64,000 nucleotides of DNA from Saprolegnia diclina VS20 (lineage: Eukaryota > Oomycota > Saprolegniomycetes > Saprolegniales > Saprolegniaceae), in NCBI RefSeq assembly GCF_000281045.1, contig NW_008246078.1:789124-853123 (forward strand). The letters run 5' to 3'. Positions 55,435 through 64,000 of the stretch are shown one piece after another (position 1 is the stretch's first letter; the number at the start of each line of letters is the position of its first letter). A program made the translations under genes and the position numbers. The notes beneath the pieces were generated by a model. It had not been told where the DNA came from, did no database searches, and was given only the letters and a program-made list of their open reading frames with translations.

Positions 55435-56178
55435 ATGCAGAACTGCTACTTCCCGACGCTCAAGCCCGTGGACCCGGCGGCCGTGGCCGTGGCCAAGGGC
55501 CACTACTCGCGCCCCGATGGCCGCGGCAACGACGAGTTCCGCGCCTGCTTCATGCGCTGCGGCGTGCTCAGCAAGGCAGCGGGCTCGGCGTACGTCGAGT
55601 TTGGCCGGACGCGCGTCGTCTGCGCCGTGTACGGCCCGCGCGCCGAAGTGGCCATCAAGCAGCGCGGCCAGCCGTTGGTGTGCGACATCAAGCTTCCGTC
55701 GAGCACGACAGTGCTTGATGCGTCCATGAACGACCTCGAGCTCGAGTACGGTAACCTCATGCGCCAAGCGCTCGCGCCGTCGCTCCTCCTCGAGAAGCTG
55801 CCCAAGTGCCAGATCAGTGTCCATGCGGTCGTGCTCGAAAGCGACGGCGGCGATCTCGGTGCTGCCATCACGTGCGCAAGCTTGGCGCTGGTCGACGCTG
55901 GCGTCGAGATGATCGACGTCGTCACGGCTTGCAGCGCGGGCCACACGGCCGACGCGACCGTCCTCCTCGACCCGACGACGAAAGAGACGGGCGGCCACGT
56001 CATGGTGGCGTTCATGCCGGCCCGCGGCCAGATCACGCACGTCATGCAGAAGGGTGGCATGACATACCCCAAGGTGCAGGAAGCCATCGAGCTCTGCTCC
56101 GACGGCTGCGCCGGCGTCCTGAGCACGATGCTGCGCGCGTGCATCGTCGAGAGCCTCCGTCCCGATAGCACCAACTAA
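55435..56178 (+). CDS. RNase PH-type exosome subunit (MTR3/EXOSC6-like)
   Basis: 247 residues from ATG 55435 (MQNCYFPTLKPVDPAAVAVA). RPDGRGNDEFRACF and GSAYVEFGRTRVVCAVYGPR are the RNase PH fold's opening strands; the second half has SDGGDLGAAITCASLALVDA and ATVLLDPTTKETGG with a closing helix (KVQEAIELCSDGCAGVL). Eukaryotic exosome RNase PH subunits form a six-member ring that threads RNA to Rrp44/Rrp6 in nucleus and cytoplasm. The opening GRG...C-x-x-R pattern and length favour the MTR3/EXOSC6 type over RRP41, but this needs a tree. Confidence 0.88.
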   Translation: MQNCYFPTLKPVDPAAVAVAKGHYSRPDGRGNDEFRACFMRCGVLSKAAGSAYVEFGRTRVVCAVYGPRAEVAIKQRGQPLVCDIKLPSSTTVLDASMNDLELEYGNLMRQALAPSLLLEKLPKCQISVHAVVLESDGGDLGAAITCASLALVDAGVEMIDVVTACSAGHTADATVLLDPTTKETGGHVMVAFMPARGQITHVMQKGGMTYPKVQEAIELCSDGCAGVLSTMLRACIVESLRPDSTN

Positions 56179-56676
56179 TATAGTCCTTTCCGTCTCATGA
56201 AATATTGTCTACTAGTTGTTGGACTATCGCCTTGGTCAACGACCACGTATCATCTCAATGCAAGGCAATCCGCCGCGCCGATCAGCTCGGCTGCAAGCTC
56301 TACTCGTCGCTGCCTCTGAAGAAAGGCCGCAAATGATCGATCATACACGCAAATCGAGGCCAGGGTCGACAAGCTACGAGGCTGCAATGATGACACCCAA
56401 GGGCATGATGGGTCAGTTGACCACGATGTCGGAGCTGCTGGTGAGCTGCTGATCCGCGCGGATGGTTGTGCCAGCAGCGAGGCGTCGATGACGGCGTGTC
56501 ATCCTCCTGCGACGACCGCGAAGCAAATAGCACAACAGCAACGGAATAAGATCATTGGGGTCTATTGGTCCAACATACATGCTAGCGACGCAGGAGACGA
56601 GGGCGAGCGACGAGCTCGATCAAGTAGGTGTAAACATGATTTCTTCTTGCTGCTGCTCTAGGCTTTTTCTACGAAA
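56179..56676. other. Spacer between convergent genes, no gene seen
   Basis: Two 3' untranslated regions. No ORF of note. Confidence 0.4.
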
Positions 56677-57504
56677 TTACTTGAAGTAAGTAATCTTACG
56701 GGTCTTCAACGGGGCCCATCGCATGCGCTTATAGTAGCCCGTGAAGAGGGCAGTGACAAAGAGGCCAAAGCACCACTGCATGCCCATCTTCTTGCGTTCG
56801 TCGTGCTCGGGCTCGGCGGCCCACGAGAGGAAGCACGCGACGTCCTTGGCCATCTGCGAGACCGTGGCCGGCGTGCCGTCTTCGTACTCGACCTGGCCGT
56901 CGTTCAACGGCTGGGCCATGGCAATCATGCCACCCGAGAAGTACGGGTTGTAGTGGAGACCCGCGCCCACATCGTTGCCTTCCGGCGCCGGCACGTAGCC
57001 CGTCATGAGCGAGAAAATGTAGTCGGCACCGGCGTGGCGGGCCTTGACCATGAGCGAAAGATCCGGCGGCACGGCGCCGTTGTTGGCGGCGGCGGCGGCC
57101 TCGTCGTTGGCATACGGCTTCGGGAACGGGTCCGAGAGCTTGCCCGGGCGGTCAAACATCTCGCCTTCGTCGTTCGGGCCATCGACGACCTCAATGTCGG
57201 CCGCGAGCTTCTTCGCGTGGTCTTCGGTGTGGGTCACGCCGACAAGGTGGCGGAAGTGGATCTTATCGAGCGAGTGGCACGTCGAGCAGACCTCCTTGTA
57301 CACCTGGTACCCACGGCGGACGCTGGCGTAGTCGAACGACGTCAGCGGGCCCTGGTGCTCAAAGCCATAGTGCGGCGACGGGATGCAGTCGTCGCTGAAC
57401 GAGGTGACGCCGGTCATGACGCTGGCGGCGACGAGCGACGCGCCGGCGCCGGCCGCGGCCTTGGCCCCGTGGGCGCGCACGGACTGAGCAACACGTTGGA
57501 ACAT
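56677..57504 (-). CDS. CYT1: Cytochrome c1, heme subunit of complex III
   Basis: 275 residues from ATG 57504 (MFQRVAQSVRAHGAKAAAGA), whose start is a basic presequence. The heme-binding CSTCH lies in VYKEVCSTCHSLDKIHFRHL; the PP/DLS stretch AVPPDLSLMVKARH, the tripartite YIFSLMTGY and the axial Met in SGGMIAMAQPL are all conserved. The C-terminal membrane anchor (MQWCFGLFVTALFTGYYKRM) and short basic tail (RKITYFK) finish it. It passes electrons from the Rieske protein to cytochrome c at the inner mitochondrial membrane. The open frame upstream of the ATG adds 16 unlike residues. Confidence 0.97.
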   Translation of the reverse strand: MFQRVAQSVRAHGAKAAAGAGASLVAASVMTGVTSFSDDCIPSPHYGFEHQGPLTSFDYASVRRGYQVYKEVCSTCHSLDKIHFRHLVGVTHTEDHAKKLAADIEVVDGPNDEGEMFDRPGKLSDPFPKPYANDEAAAAANNGAVPPDLSLMVKARHAGADYIFSLMTGYVPAPEGNDVGAGLHYNPYFSGGMIAMAQPLNDGQVEYEDGTPATVSQMAKDVACFLSWAAEPEHDERKKMGMQWCFGLFVTALFTGYYKRMRWAPLKTRKITYFK

Positions 57505-58540
57505 CCTGCCTTTTTCCAGAATAAATTTGCCGCGAGCCTCAACACCACTCAACCAGCCTTCCCGTTCGCGTCAAGTCTCTCAAACTTGATTATTTTTCCA
57601 CTCGGGCTATGCGTTCTTAGAGGTGCGCCGGCCCAGGGCCCCGGCCCCGCTGAGTATGCATTGTGAGAGGTATTCAAAGACAGAGGTCGCAACGACCGGC
57701 CACGCTTTCCCTAGCCCTTCACTTCGGACGCAGTCAGTTTACGGCGTTGCAGCACCTCTCTAATTTTATAGGCCGAAGCCCATTTCTATGTGAAGCGATG
57801 AAGTCCACCGATGCGTGGCGAAGGAAGGCTGCTTCCGGGCATGGCCCAGCGCCGCCGCCGCCACTGCCGCCGCCGACAACGATGGCCTCGCCGACGAGAT
57901 GCTGGCGCTAGGTAGGACCAGCAACAGGGCACACCGCGCTGTCACGAGAGGCTGGCGGAGCGAATGCGACCCACGGGTGTCGAGTAATCCATGAGGCTGC
58001 GGCTGCGCTACCAACTACACATGCAGATGGACGAGGTCGTGGCGATACCAGCGCGGGCTTGGTGACGCCATGAGCATGTGAACGGTGGTTGCAGCGACCA
58101 GCGTGATTGATGGCGATCGCGTGGCAGCAGGTTGCACCTTGGTTCAAGTGGCCCATGACACGTATCGCTGAGTCGTGGTTATCGGGTGTCATTGCGACGC
58201 CTTTGTGGCGTTGGATCAAAGACAGGGCATGGGCGGTGCCAAGCATGGTACAGCGCACGCCTTGCACGGCGATGGCCGTGGCCGCTGGGCCGGCCCAGAT
58301 GGTCGCCCGCGCCCGCGCCGCCATGCTCGTCGTCCCGCAGCTCCGCGTGGACTTCGCTTCGCATCACAGTCGAATTAAATGACCGCGCCCCATCAATACA
58401 ATAGGCGCACCTACTTTATCCAAGTGTGAGAAAAAAGTACGTATTTAAAGAGGTATAAAAAATCCCAATCCGACTCGGAGCCAGGCCAACCGATTGGCCA
58501 TTGCAGCTTTCCGGCTTCGACCGTAGTTGACCTCAAGACG
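57505..58540. other. Divergent promoter region between cytochrome c1 and lipoyl synthase
   Basis: Holds several overlapping ORFs of up to 138 codons (57908-58324 minus) rich in Ala/Arg/His without domain features, probably chance. Bases 58430-58480 are AT-rich, 60-110 bases before the lipoyl synthase ATG, followed by CCAAT-like words. Confidence 0.4.
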
Positions 58541-59720
58541 ATGCTGCCGGGCCTTGCACGCACGCTGTCGACAGCCGCGGCGAAGCGGTCGTCGCGCCTC
58601 GTCGCGCTCCGCGAGCAGCTCGCTGAAGAAGCCATTGCGCTCAACGAGGCCAAGAAGAACAAGCTCGACGCGACCTGGGGTGACAATGTCATCAAGGCCG
58701 AGGACCTCGACTCGCTCATGGCCTCGCCCGAGTCGGTCAAGCCGTCGCGCAAGCCCAACGCGAGCAACCGCAAGCCGAGCTGGCTCAAGGCGCAGCCGAC
58801 GTCCGGCGACAACTACCTTCGCCTGCGTGACACGGTTCGGTCGCTCGGCCTCGCGACTGTCTGCGAGGAAGCGCGCTGCCCGAACATTGGCGAGTGCTGG
58901 GGCGGCGGCAAGAACGGGACCGCGACCGCCACGATCATGCTCATGGGCGACACGTGCACGCGCGGCTGCAGTTTCTGCGCCATCAAGACCAGCAAGCGCC
59001 CGCCAGCGCTCGACCTTGAGGAGCCCGACAAGGTCTCGCGTGCGATCGCGTCCTGGGGCCTCGACTACGTTGTCTTTACAAGCGTCGACCGCGACGATCT
59101 CCCGGATGCTGGCGCGCAGCACTTTGCCTCGACGGTACGGCGATGCATCTGCCATAGGCGCGGGTCGCTCACGAGATACATAGGTGAGCTTGCTCCGCGA
59201 GCGCCTGCCCGAGATCCTCATCGAGTGCTTGACGCCCGACTTCTCGGGCCGCGTCGACCTCATCGAGCAAGTCGCGCTCTCGGGCCTCGACGTGTTTGCG
59301 CACAACGTAGAGACGGTCGAGCGCATGCAGCGCCGCGTGCGGGACCACCGCGCCAACTACCGCCAGTCGCTGGCGGTGCTCGAAGCCGCCAAGAAGGTCA
59401 AGCCGACGCTCGTGACCAAGACGTCCATCATGCTCGGCGTTGGCGAGAAGCCTGCTGAAGTGCTGCAGACGCTCAAGGACCTGCGGTCGTCGGGCGTCGA
59501 CGTCGTCACGTTTGGCCAGTACCTCCGCCCGTCCACGCGCCACATGCCGGTCGCCGAGTACATTAGCCCGGAAGCGTTTGAAGAATGGCAAAAGGTCGGC
59601 GAGTCCATGGGCTTCCTCTACGTGGCGAGTGGCCCGATGGTCCGGTCGAGTTACAAGGCCGGCGAGTTCTTCCTCACCAACCTCCTCCGCGACAAGAAGA
59701 AGCAAGCGGCGCTGCCCTAA
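58541..59720 (+). CDS. LIPA: Lipoyl synthase (radical SAM), two exons
   Basis: Exons 58541-59134 and 59184-59720 over a 49-nt intron give 376 residues. The start ([20 protein letters not shown]) is a mitochondrial presequence. The first Fe-S cluster Cys set is in [16 protein letters not shown] and the radical SAM CxxxCxxC is [20 protein letters not shown]; downstream are [15 protein letters not shown] and [20 protein letters not shown], all lipoyl synthase hallmarks, and an R-S-S-Y near the end ([14 protein letters not shown]) that coordinates the second cluster. The enzyme inserts two sulfurs into octanoyl groups on E2 and H proteins to make lipoate. Splicing restores [14 protein letters not shown] without a break. 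Confidence 0.97.
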
Positions 59721-60247
59721 ACTCGAAATGTCCTTTTTTGATAGATGATTTTGCACTTTTTTGAATGACAACTTTGTACCTTGACGTATTACGACCTATT
59801 ACGTACCAGTCGATCGGTGGTGGAAGAGGAGACCCGGCGGTGGGCGCATGACTTCAAGCTCATCCACGCAGCCATCTGACGATCCCTCGGGCGGGGCTCG
59901 ACACTGGCCTCAATGGCTAGATGGGGCTGGCGTGTCATCGGCAGCGTGTCGTACCACGGCACTGGTGTCTTGCTGGTACGCAAGGCAAGTGCGTGCTCAG
60001 TGTAGTTGGGTCGAGCAACGAAGCAGGTTACGTTGCCCACCGATCGGCGCTGCACTCCAAGCCCCAGTTGTGCGTTGTCAGAGCTGCACGAGGTGGTCGA
60101 TCGCGAAACCTATGTACCGGTACTTGGAGCCGATTCGGTCAAGAGTCCACTCGGTGCGCTAACGAACGGCGACGACAGGGACGAGGTGAGTGGAGTGTGA
60201 ATTGCGGTGAGCTATGATGAACCTAGTGACGACGCTACTACTGCGAC
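59721..60247. other. Spacer between convergent genes, no gene seen
   Basis: Carries two 3' untranslated regions. Only short ORFs. Confidence 0.4.
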
Positions 60248-61131
60248 CTATTCCGGGCAGTACGAGCGGAGGCGGGAGATAATGAGGTCGAGGGCGACAG
60301 CGTTGACACCGACAGGCACGATGATGTCGGCGACGCGCTTGGAGGGCTCAACGAACGTGAGGTGCATCGGCCGCACGGTCTTGAGGTACTGGTCGATGAC
60401 GCTCTCGGCCGTGCGCCCGCGCTCGGCAATGTCTCGTCGGAGGCGGCGAATGAACCGAATGTCGGACGGCGTCTCGACAAACACCTTGATGTCCATGAGC
60501 GCGACAAGGTCCGGGTCCGTAAAGAGGAGGATGCCCTCAACGAGGATCACGCGGCGGGGCACCATCGTCTGCGTGTCGGCGCAGCGCGAGTGCGTCGCAA
60601 AGTCGTACATGGGCACCTCCACCGTGACGCCGTCGCGGAGCGCTTCCAAGTGGCGCACCAAGAGCGAGGTTTCGAGCGAATCCGGGTGGTCAAAGTTGTG
60701 CTACCACCATAGAAATAAGCATCTTGGAACAGTGGTGGATGCTCTACCTGCGCACGCTGTTCGAGGGTCCGGTTCGAGATGTCACGGTAGTAGTAGTCGT
60801 GGGATAAATACGAGACGTTGGCCTCACCAATCTCTTCCATGATCGCGCGCGACAGCGTCGTCTTGCCCGAGCCCGTGCCACCGCAAACACCAATGACAAG
60901 GATGTCGTTGGGCCCGACCGACCCACGGCGCGGGATCTTGATGTGCTCCGGTTCCGTGTACACCATTTGGGTGTCCGTAATGTCCGACTGGGCGCGCGCC
61001 GTCGACGGCTTGCGCGGGGCCTTGGGCGGCTTGGCGGTCGTCGACTTGCGCTGCTTCATGAGCACGAGCGCCGCGGCGACGAGGCAGCCAAGCACGGCGA
61101 CTTGGAAAACGTGACGGCTCTGGGCACCCAT
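60248..61131 (-). CDS. Uridine kinase with N-terminal membrane anchor, two exons
   Basis: Exons 61131-60748 and 60700-60248 over a 47-nt intron give 278 residues. P-loop GVCGGTGSGKTTLS, YLSHDYYYRD and, across the intron, HNFDHPDSLETSLL and VPMYDFATHSR are the uridine kinase/phosphoribulokinase fold; RRVILVEGILLF and RFIRRLRRDIAERGR complete it. The enzyme phosphorylates uridine and cytidine (salvage). Unlike usual soluble versions, the first 30 residues include a hydrophobic stretch (VFQVAVLGCLVAAALVLM) followed by KQRK, i.e. a membrane anchor or targeting peptide, then a basic Pro-rich linker. The first ATG in frame was chosen as 61131. Confidence 0.92.
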
Positions 61132-62229
61132 ACTGCTGATGCGTTGGTGGCTTGCTGCGCTCAAGATACAATGGCAATTGGCCAATCGTCGCCGTTTTAA
61201 CCGGACCGCGAACGACTGGAACAAATAGGTTTGGCCAACGCGAGGGACCGACGCGATTACATACTGAGTTCAAGTGCAATGGCACCCTTTTAGAAAGGGC
61301 AATGTGGCCGAACGCGCGACGACCAGCCACTTTGTACCAGGACGTGCTGCAAACTTTGGTCGCCCGCATTTTGATTGGCCAATACAAAAGATACGCTGAG
61401 CTTGATATGTGTATGGCATACTAAAACAAAATAAGAGAAAGGCCAGACTCAAAGTGCACCGTCGCCACGACAACGGTAAGCGATGTGATTCGTGGATAGT
61501 GCGACATTGCACTTGGATGACGTGATGTAGCTCGTCGCGCGACTAGAAAGGGCATCCTTGAACCGTTGAAGCTCCGCGTGGGGCAAACTGTATCCGCGGT
61601 CGGCGGCGAGCCATGCACGCAGTGTCTCGACAGGCCTTGTCACTATGCTCCCACATATGAGGGCGTCAGCGACTCGTGAGTTCTCTCGGTTTCTATCAAA
61701 TCGCAGTGGTAGGCTTTGGCTGCCTCGCAAGGTTGTGCCAGTGTCCCGATGGAGGTATATCCGTTGACACCGCCCACAATGAAGTCGGTAGCGACGTCGC
61801 TCGCTACTCAGTATGGTGCGTGGCTATGTTGATGCGGACCTGGGATCGCCACGGCGATGCGAAAGGTAGCAAGTCGAGAAGAGACGACAAAATAAGGGGG
61901 AAGTATCACCATCGTCTGCTTTGCAGTCCGCTGCTTGAAGCAGGCTGGTGCATGGGACGTGTACGATCAAGGCTGTTCTCTTGAAGCTGATATCCAAGAA
62001 ACCTGGTTCGGCTACCTCTTCTCGACCCACGGAACAGTCTGGGAATGGAAAGTTGACAAAGAAATGGCTTCCTCGCGATCACCCTAATGGCGTCGTGTAC
62101 ACCGGTGTATGTGCACCGGTACACATCGTCAGCTTGTGAGCCCACACACAAGTCTGTGACGTGGTTGCATCATCGCCCTGTCGTATTTTCGTCGTCTTAA
62201 ATAGTCGTTTGTACCGTATTCGGTGGCAA
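61132..62229. other. Spacer, no gene seen
   Basis: About 1.1 kb with only ORFs under 105 codons. Its left part should hold the uridine kinase promoter, including a CCAATCG box (about 61177-61183). Confidence 0.4.
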
Positions 62230-63422
62230 TTACACTTGCACAACAGCGTCGTCGTCGTCCATTCTAGTCGCCATTGCGCCCAAGACCGTGCTGAAATGCT
62301 CGGCAAAGAACAAGCGCTGGGCGTGGTGGCTGTTGAGGAAGCGTTCTTTGAGCACGGCCAGGAGCGTTGCCTCGGTCGAGCCGCCGAGGCCGACGCAGCG
62401 CGCGAGTTGGTCAAGCGAGACGTACCCGCCGCTGTGCGTGCACGGATGCTCGAGCGTGTAGAACGTCCGACAGCGCGTGCTGCCATTCGGAAGCGCGTCC
62501 GCGACCATCCAAAACTTGGTGTTGAACGACCACGGATCGGTGTCGTCGGCGTCGTCGTCCGGGAACATGTCGTCTCTCAGAATCGAGCGGAGTACAAACG
62601 TGACAGATGCCGGCGACTGGAAGCGCGCTTGGAGCGACTTGTTGAAGATACGCTGTGTTGGCGTGCCGAGGTTCTCGCGCACGTACAAAATGTCGTTGGT
62701 CGGCGCCGAGAGGTCGGTGAGCTGCGTGCATCTGTCCCGGAACGCGGCTGCAAATGTCTTTTCCGCGACCCAAAATGCATTGTGGACCGCCGCGAGGTCG
62801 TACGGCACGACCTGCTGCGCTGCTACTTGGACGAAAAACCGGGCGTCGTCGTCAATGTCGACAGCCACACGCACAAAGTCGTCGTCCGTCTCGTGGACCG
62901 GAAATGCAATGTGGGCCATAACCGCGGTCGTGTTGTAGTACGACTGGCGCGCTATCCACTCGTACCCGAGCGCCCGCGACGCGTCGTCACCACACACGAG
63001 CTGCGAGTGGCGCCACGTCTCGATATGCTACGCCAGTGCAATCTCAAGCGTGTGCGAGTATGGAGGCCTACCTGCAGCGCCGGCGGCGGGGTCGCCTCCA
63101 TCCACGTCTTGAGGAAGACGCCGAGACGCTTGTTGTGCGCAAGCTTCTTCTTGAGCGACCGGTTGTCGCGCACTTGGTCGAGCGTGTCGTCCTTGAGCGC
63201 TTGAGCCACATCCTCCCACGACAGCTGCGTCGAGTGGCAGCGCTTGAGCTTCTCAATGTGCCCTTGGAGAATGTACACTTGGCGGCGGAGACACTCGAGT
63301 TCCTTGACGCGCTTCGATTTGATGTGCGCTAGGCTCGGGAGCCACGATGGGTGTACGTCAAGGTCGGACGGTTTGAGTGAAGCGAGCATCGGTGGGTGGG
63401 GCCTTTGCACAAACTTCATCAT
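62230..63422 (-). CDS. Coiled-coil plus START-like protein (oomycete M96/bZIP-like family), two exons
   Basis: Exons 63422-63072 and 63027-62230 over a 44-nt intron (phase 0) give 382 residues. The N-terminal half holds a coiled coil (SKRVKELECLRRQVYILQGH, then EKLK) with Lys/Arg just before it, like a weak bZIP. The second half (IDDDARFFVQVAAQQVVPYD, NDILYVRENLGTPTQRIFNK, SVTFVLRSILRDDMFPDD) has the strand/helix rhythm of a START-like ligand-binding domain, as in oomycete proteins annotated as M96 mating-specific or as bZIP-START. It ends with an acidic stretch. DNA binding is uncertain because the basic region is short. I name the family by resemblance only. Confidence 0.75.
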
Positions 63423-64000
63423 CTATTAACGTCGGACGGGGCTGCAAATCGAGGAATGATGGATACACATTACGAAAAGTACATGCCGATGGTGCAGAAC
63501 CATGTGGCGGTTGGTCAAATCTGGTGTTTGAAAGGCGGCCGATGCATGAAAATTACGGTATTTTCACCAATTTCACGGTGTTGGATACACGAGGTATACC
63601 GGACGCGCGGTGGTTGGAACACGACGTCTCTTACTGCACGAGAGCAATGGCAGAAAAGACGATCGACCCGTGCGGTTCGTACCAGGTGCATTCTTCCGCG
63701 TCCTTGGCGTCTGAGCTGCGACACAGCACGCCTTGAAGCAACCCATTTGAGTTTCAACACGACCCGTAGCGAGTCATATAGGATTCGTCGTACATCTTAC
63801 CAAACATCAACATCCTCATACAATGCGACCACGGATGCGTCGACACCACACAAGGTGAAAAAGACACTCATGGCATCCACGGCGAAGGCCTCTCTATGGA
63901 AGCTGCTGGTTTGCCGTCAATCGTAGCCGCCCACGAAATCCCGCAAAGTACCGTAAATTACGCAAATTTCGTGTGTTTTTGACCCGGTTCCCGAACGGAA
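63423..64000. other. Right edge of window, no gene seen
   Basis: Should hold the promoter of the coiled-coil/START-like gene. A 176-codon ORF (63396-63926) has no recognisable content. Confidence 0.4.

Noticed and set aside
57908-58324. 138-codon minus-strand ORF between cytochrome c1 and lipoyl synthase
   Set aside because: No motif; Ala/His/Arg-rich and overlapped by equally long frames on the other strand. A multi-exon gene here cannot be ruled out but is not supported.

Overview
This window comes from a eukaryote with a compact, GC-rich, intron-bearing genome, most probably an oomycete of the Saprolegniales (an Aphanomyces-like organism is my best guess; this is an inference from style, not from a database match). 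The pointers are very short GT-AG introns (mostly about 40-65 nt, acceptor nearly always TAG), genes packed on both strands with short spacers, nuclear genes for mitochondrial proteins, and families common in oomycetes: papain-like proteases with a Cys-rich tail, half-size ABCG transporters, large ankyrin proteins and a coiled-coil/START-like regulator. A 455-base run of N (29916-30370) marks an assembly gap.

Layout. 1-10 kb: end of a C1 cysteine protease, a two-exon sphingomyelin-synthase-like membrane protein, an ABCG half-transporter, a 2.6 kb gene-poor stretch, and a three-exon class V aminotransferase. 10-24 kb: a BAR-like helical protein, a 13-exon gene that splices about ten ankyrin repeats onto a DUF4246 domain, CMC1, RACK1, a ribosomal protein eL40 without ubiquitin, an LYR protein, RPB7, a membrane-anchored protein with activator-like acidic patches, and a small membrane protein. 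24-37 kb: an intron-less ankyrin protein, a large protein with a degenerate 2OG-oxygenase-like start (cut by the gap), a 12-exon bacterial-type histidyl-tRNA synthetase, an F-box/SET protein, a GST and ribosomal protein eL19.

37-44 kb holds the most unusual content: seven small genes (73-103 codons), all on the minus strand, whose products share one short helical motif (L-K-x-x-R-x-x-x-x-x-K-R) and, in four of them, a C-terminal E-F-A-R-L-F-x-x-N-x-x-P motif, three of the seven with a Lys/Arg cluster before the tail. I do not recognise this family; it looks like a lineage-specific tandem expansion of small, possibly nuclear, proteins.

45-64 kb is mostly housekeeping: MCM5 (six exons) divergent from mitochondrial uL15, two small intron-rich unknown genes, a Myb/SANT-like protein, an unknown helical protein, an unknown mitochondrial protein, an RNase PH-type exosome subunit, cytochrome c1, lipoyl synthase, a membrane-anchored uridine kinase, and the coiled-coil/START-like gene. 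Mitochondrial function is a recurring theme (CMC1, LYR protein, uL15m, cytochrome c1, lipoyl synthase), as is transcription, replication and translation (RPB7, MCM5, RACK1, eL40, eL19, HisRS, exosome). A short palindrome, GGCATGTGCC or close variants, lies just upstream of five unrelated genes and may be a shared promoter element. No bona fide tRNA, rRNA, CRISPR array or intact transposon was found.
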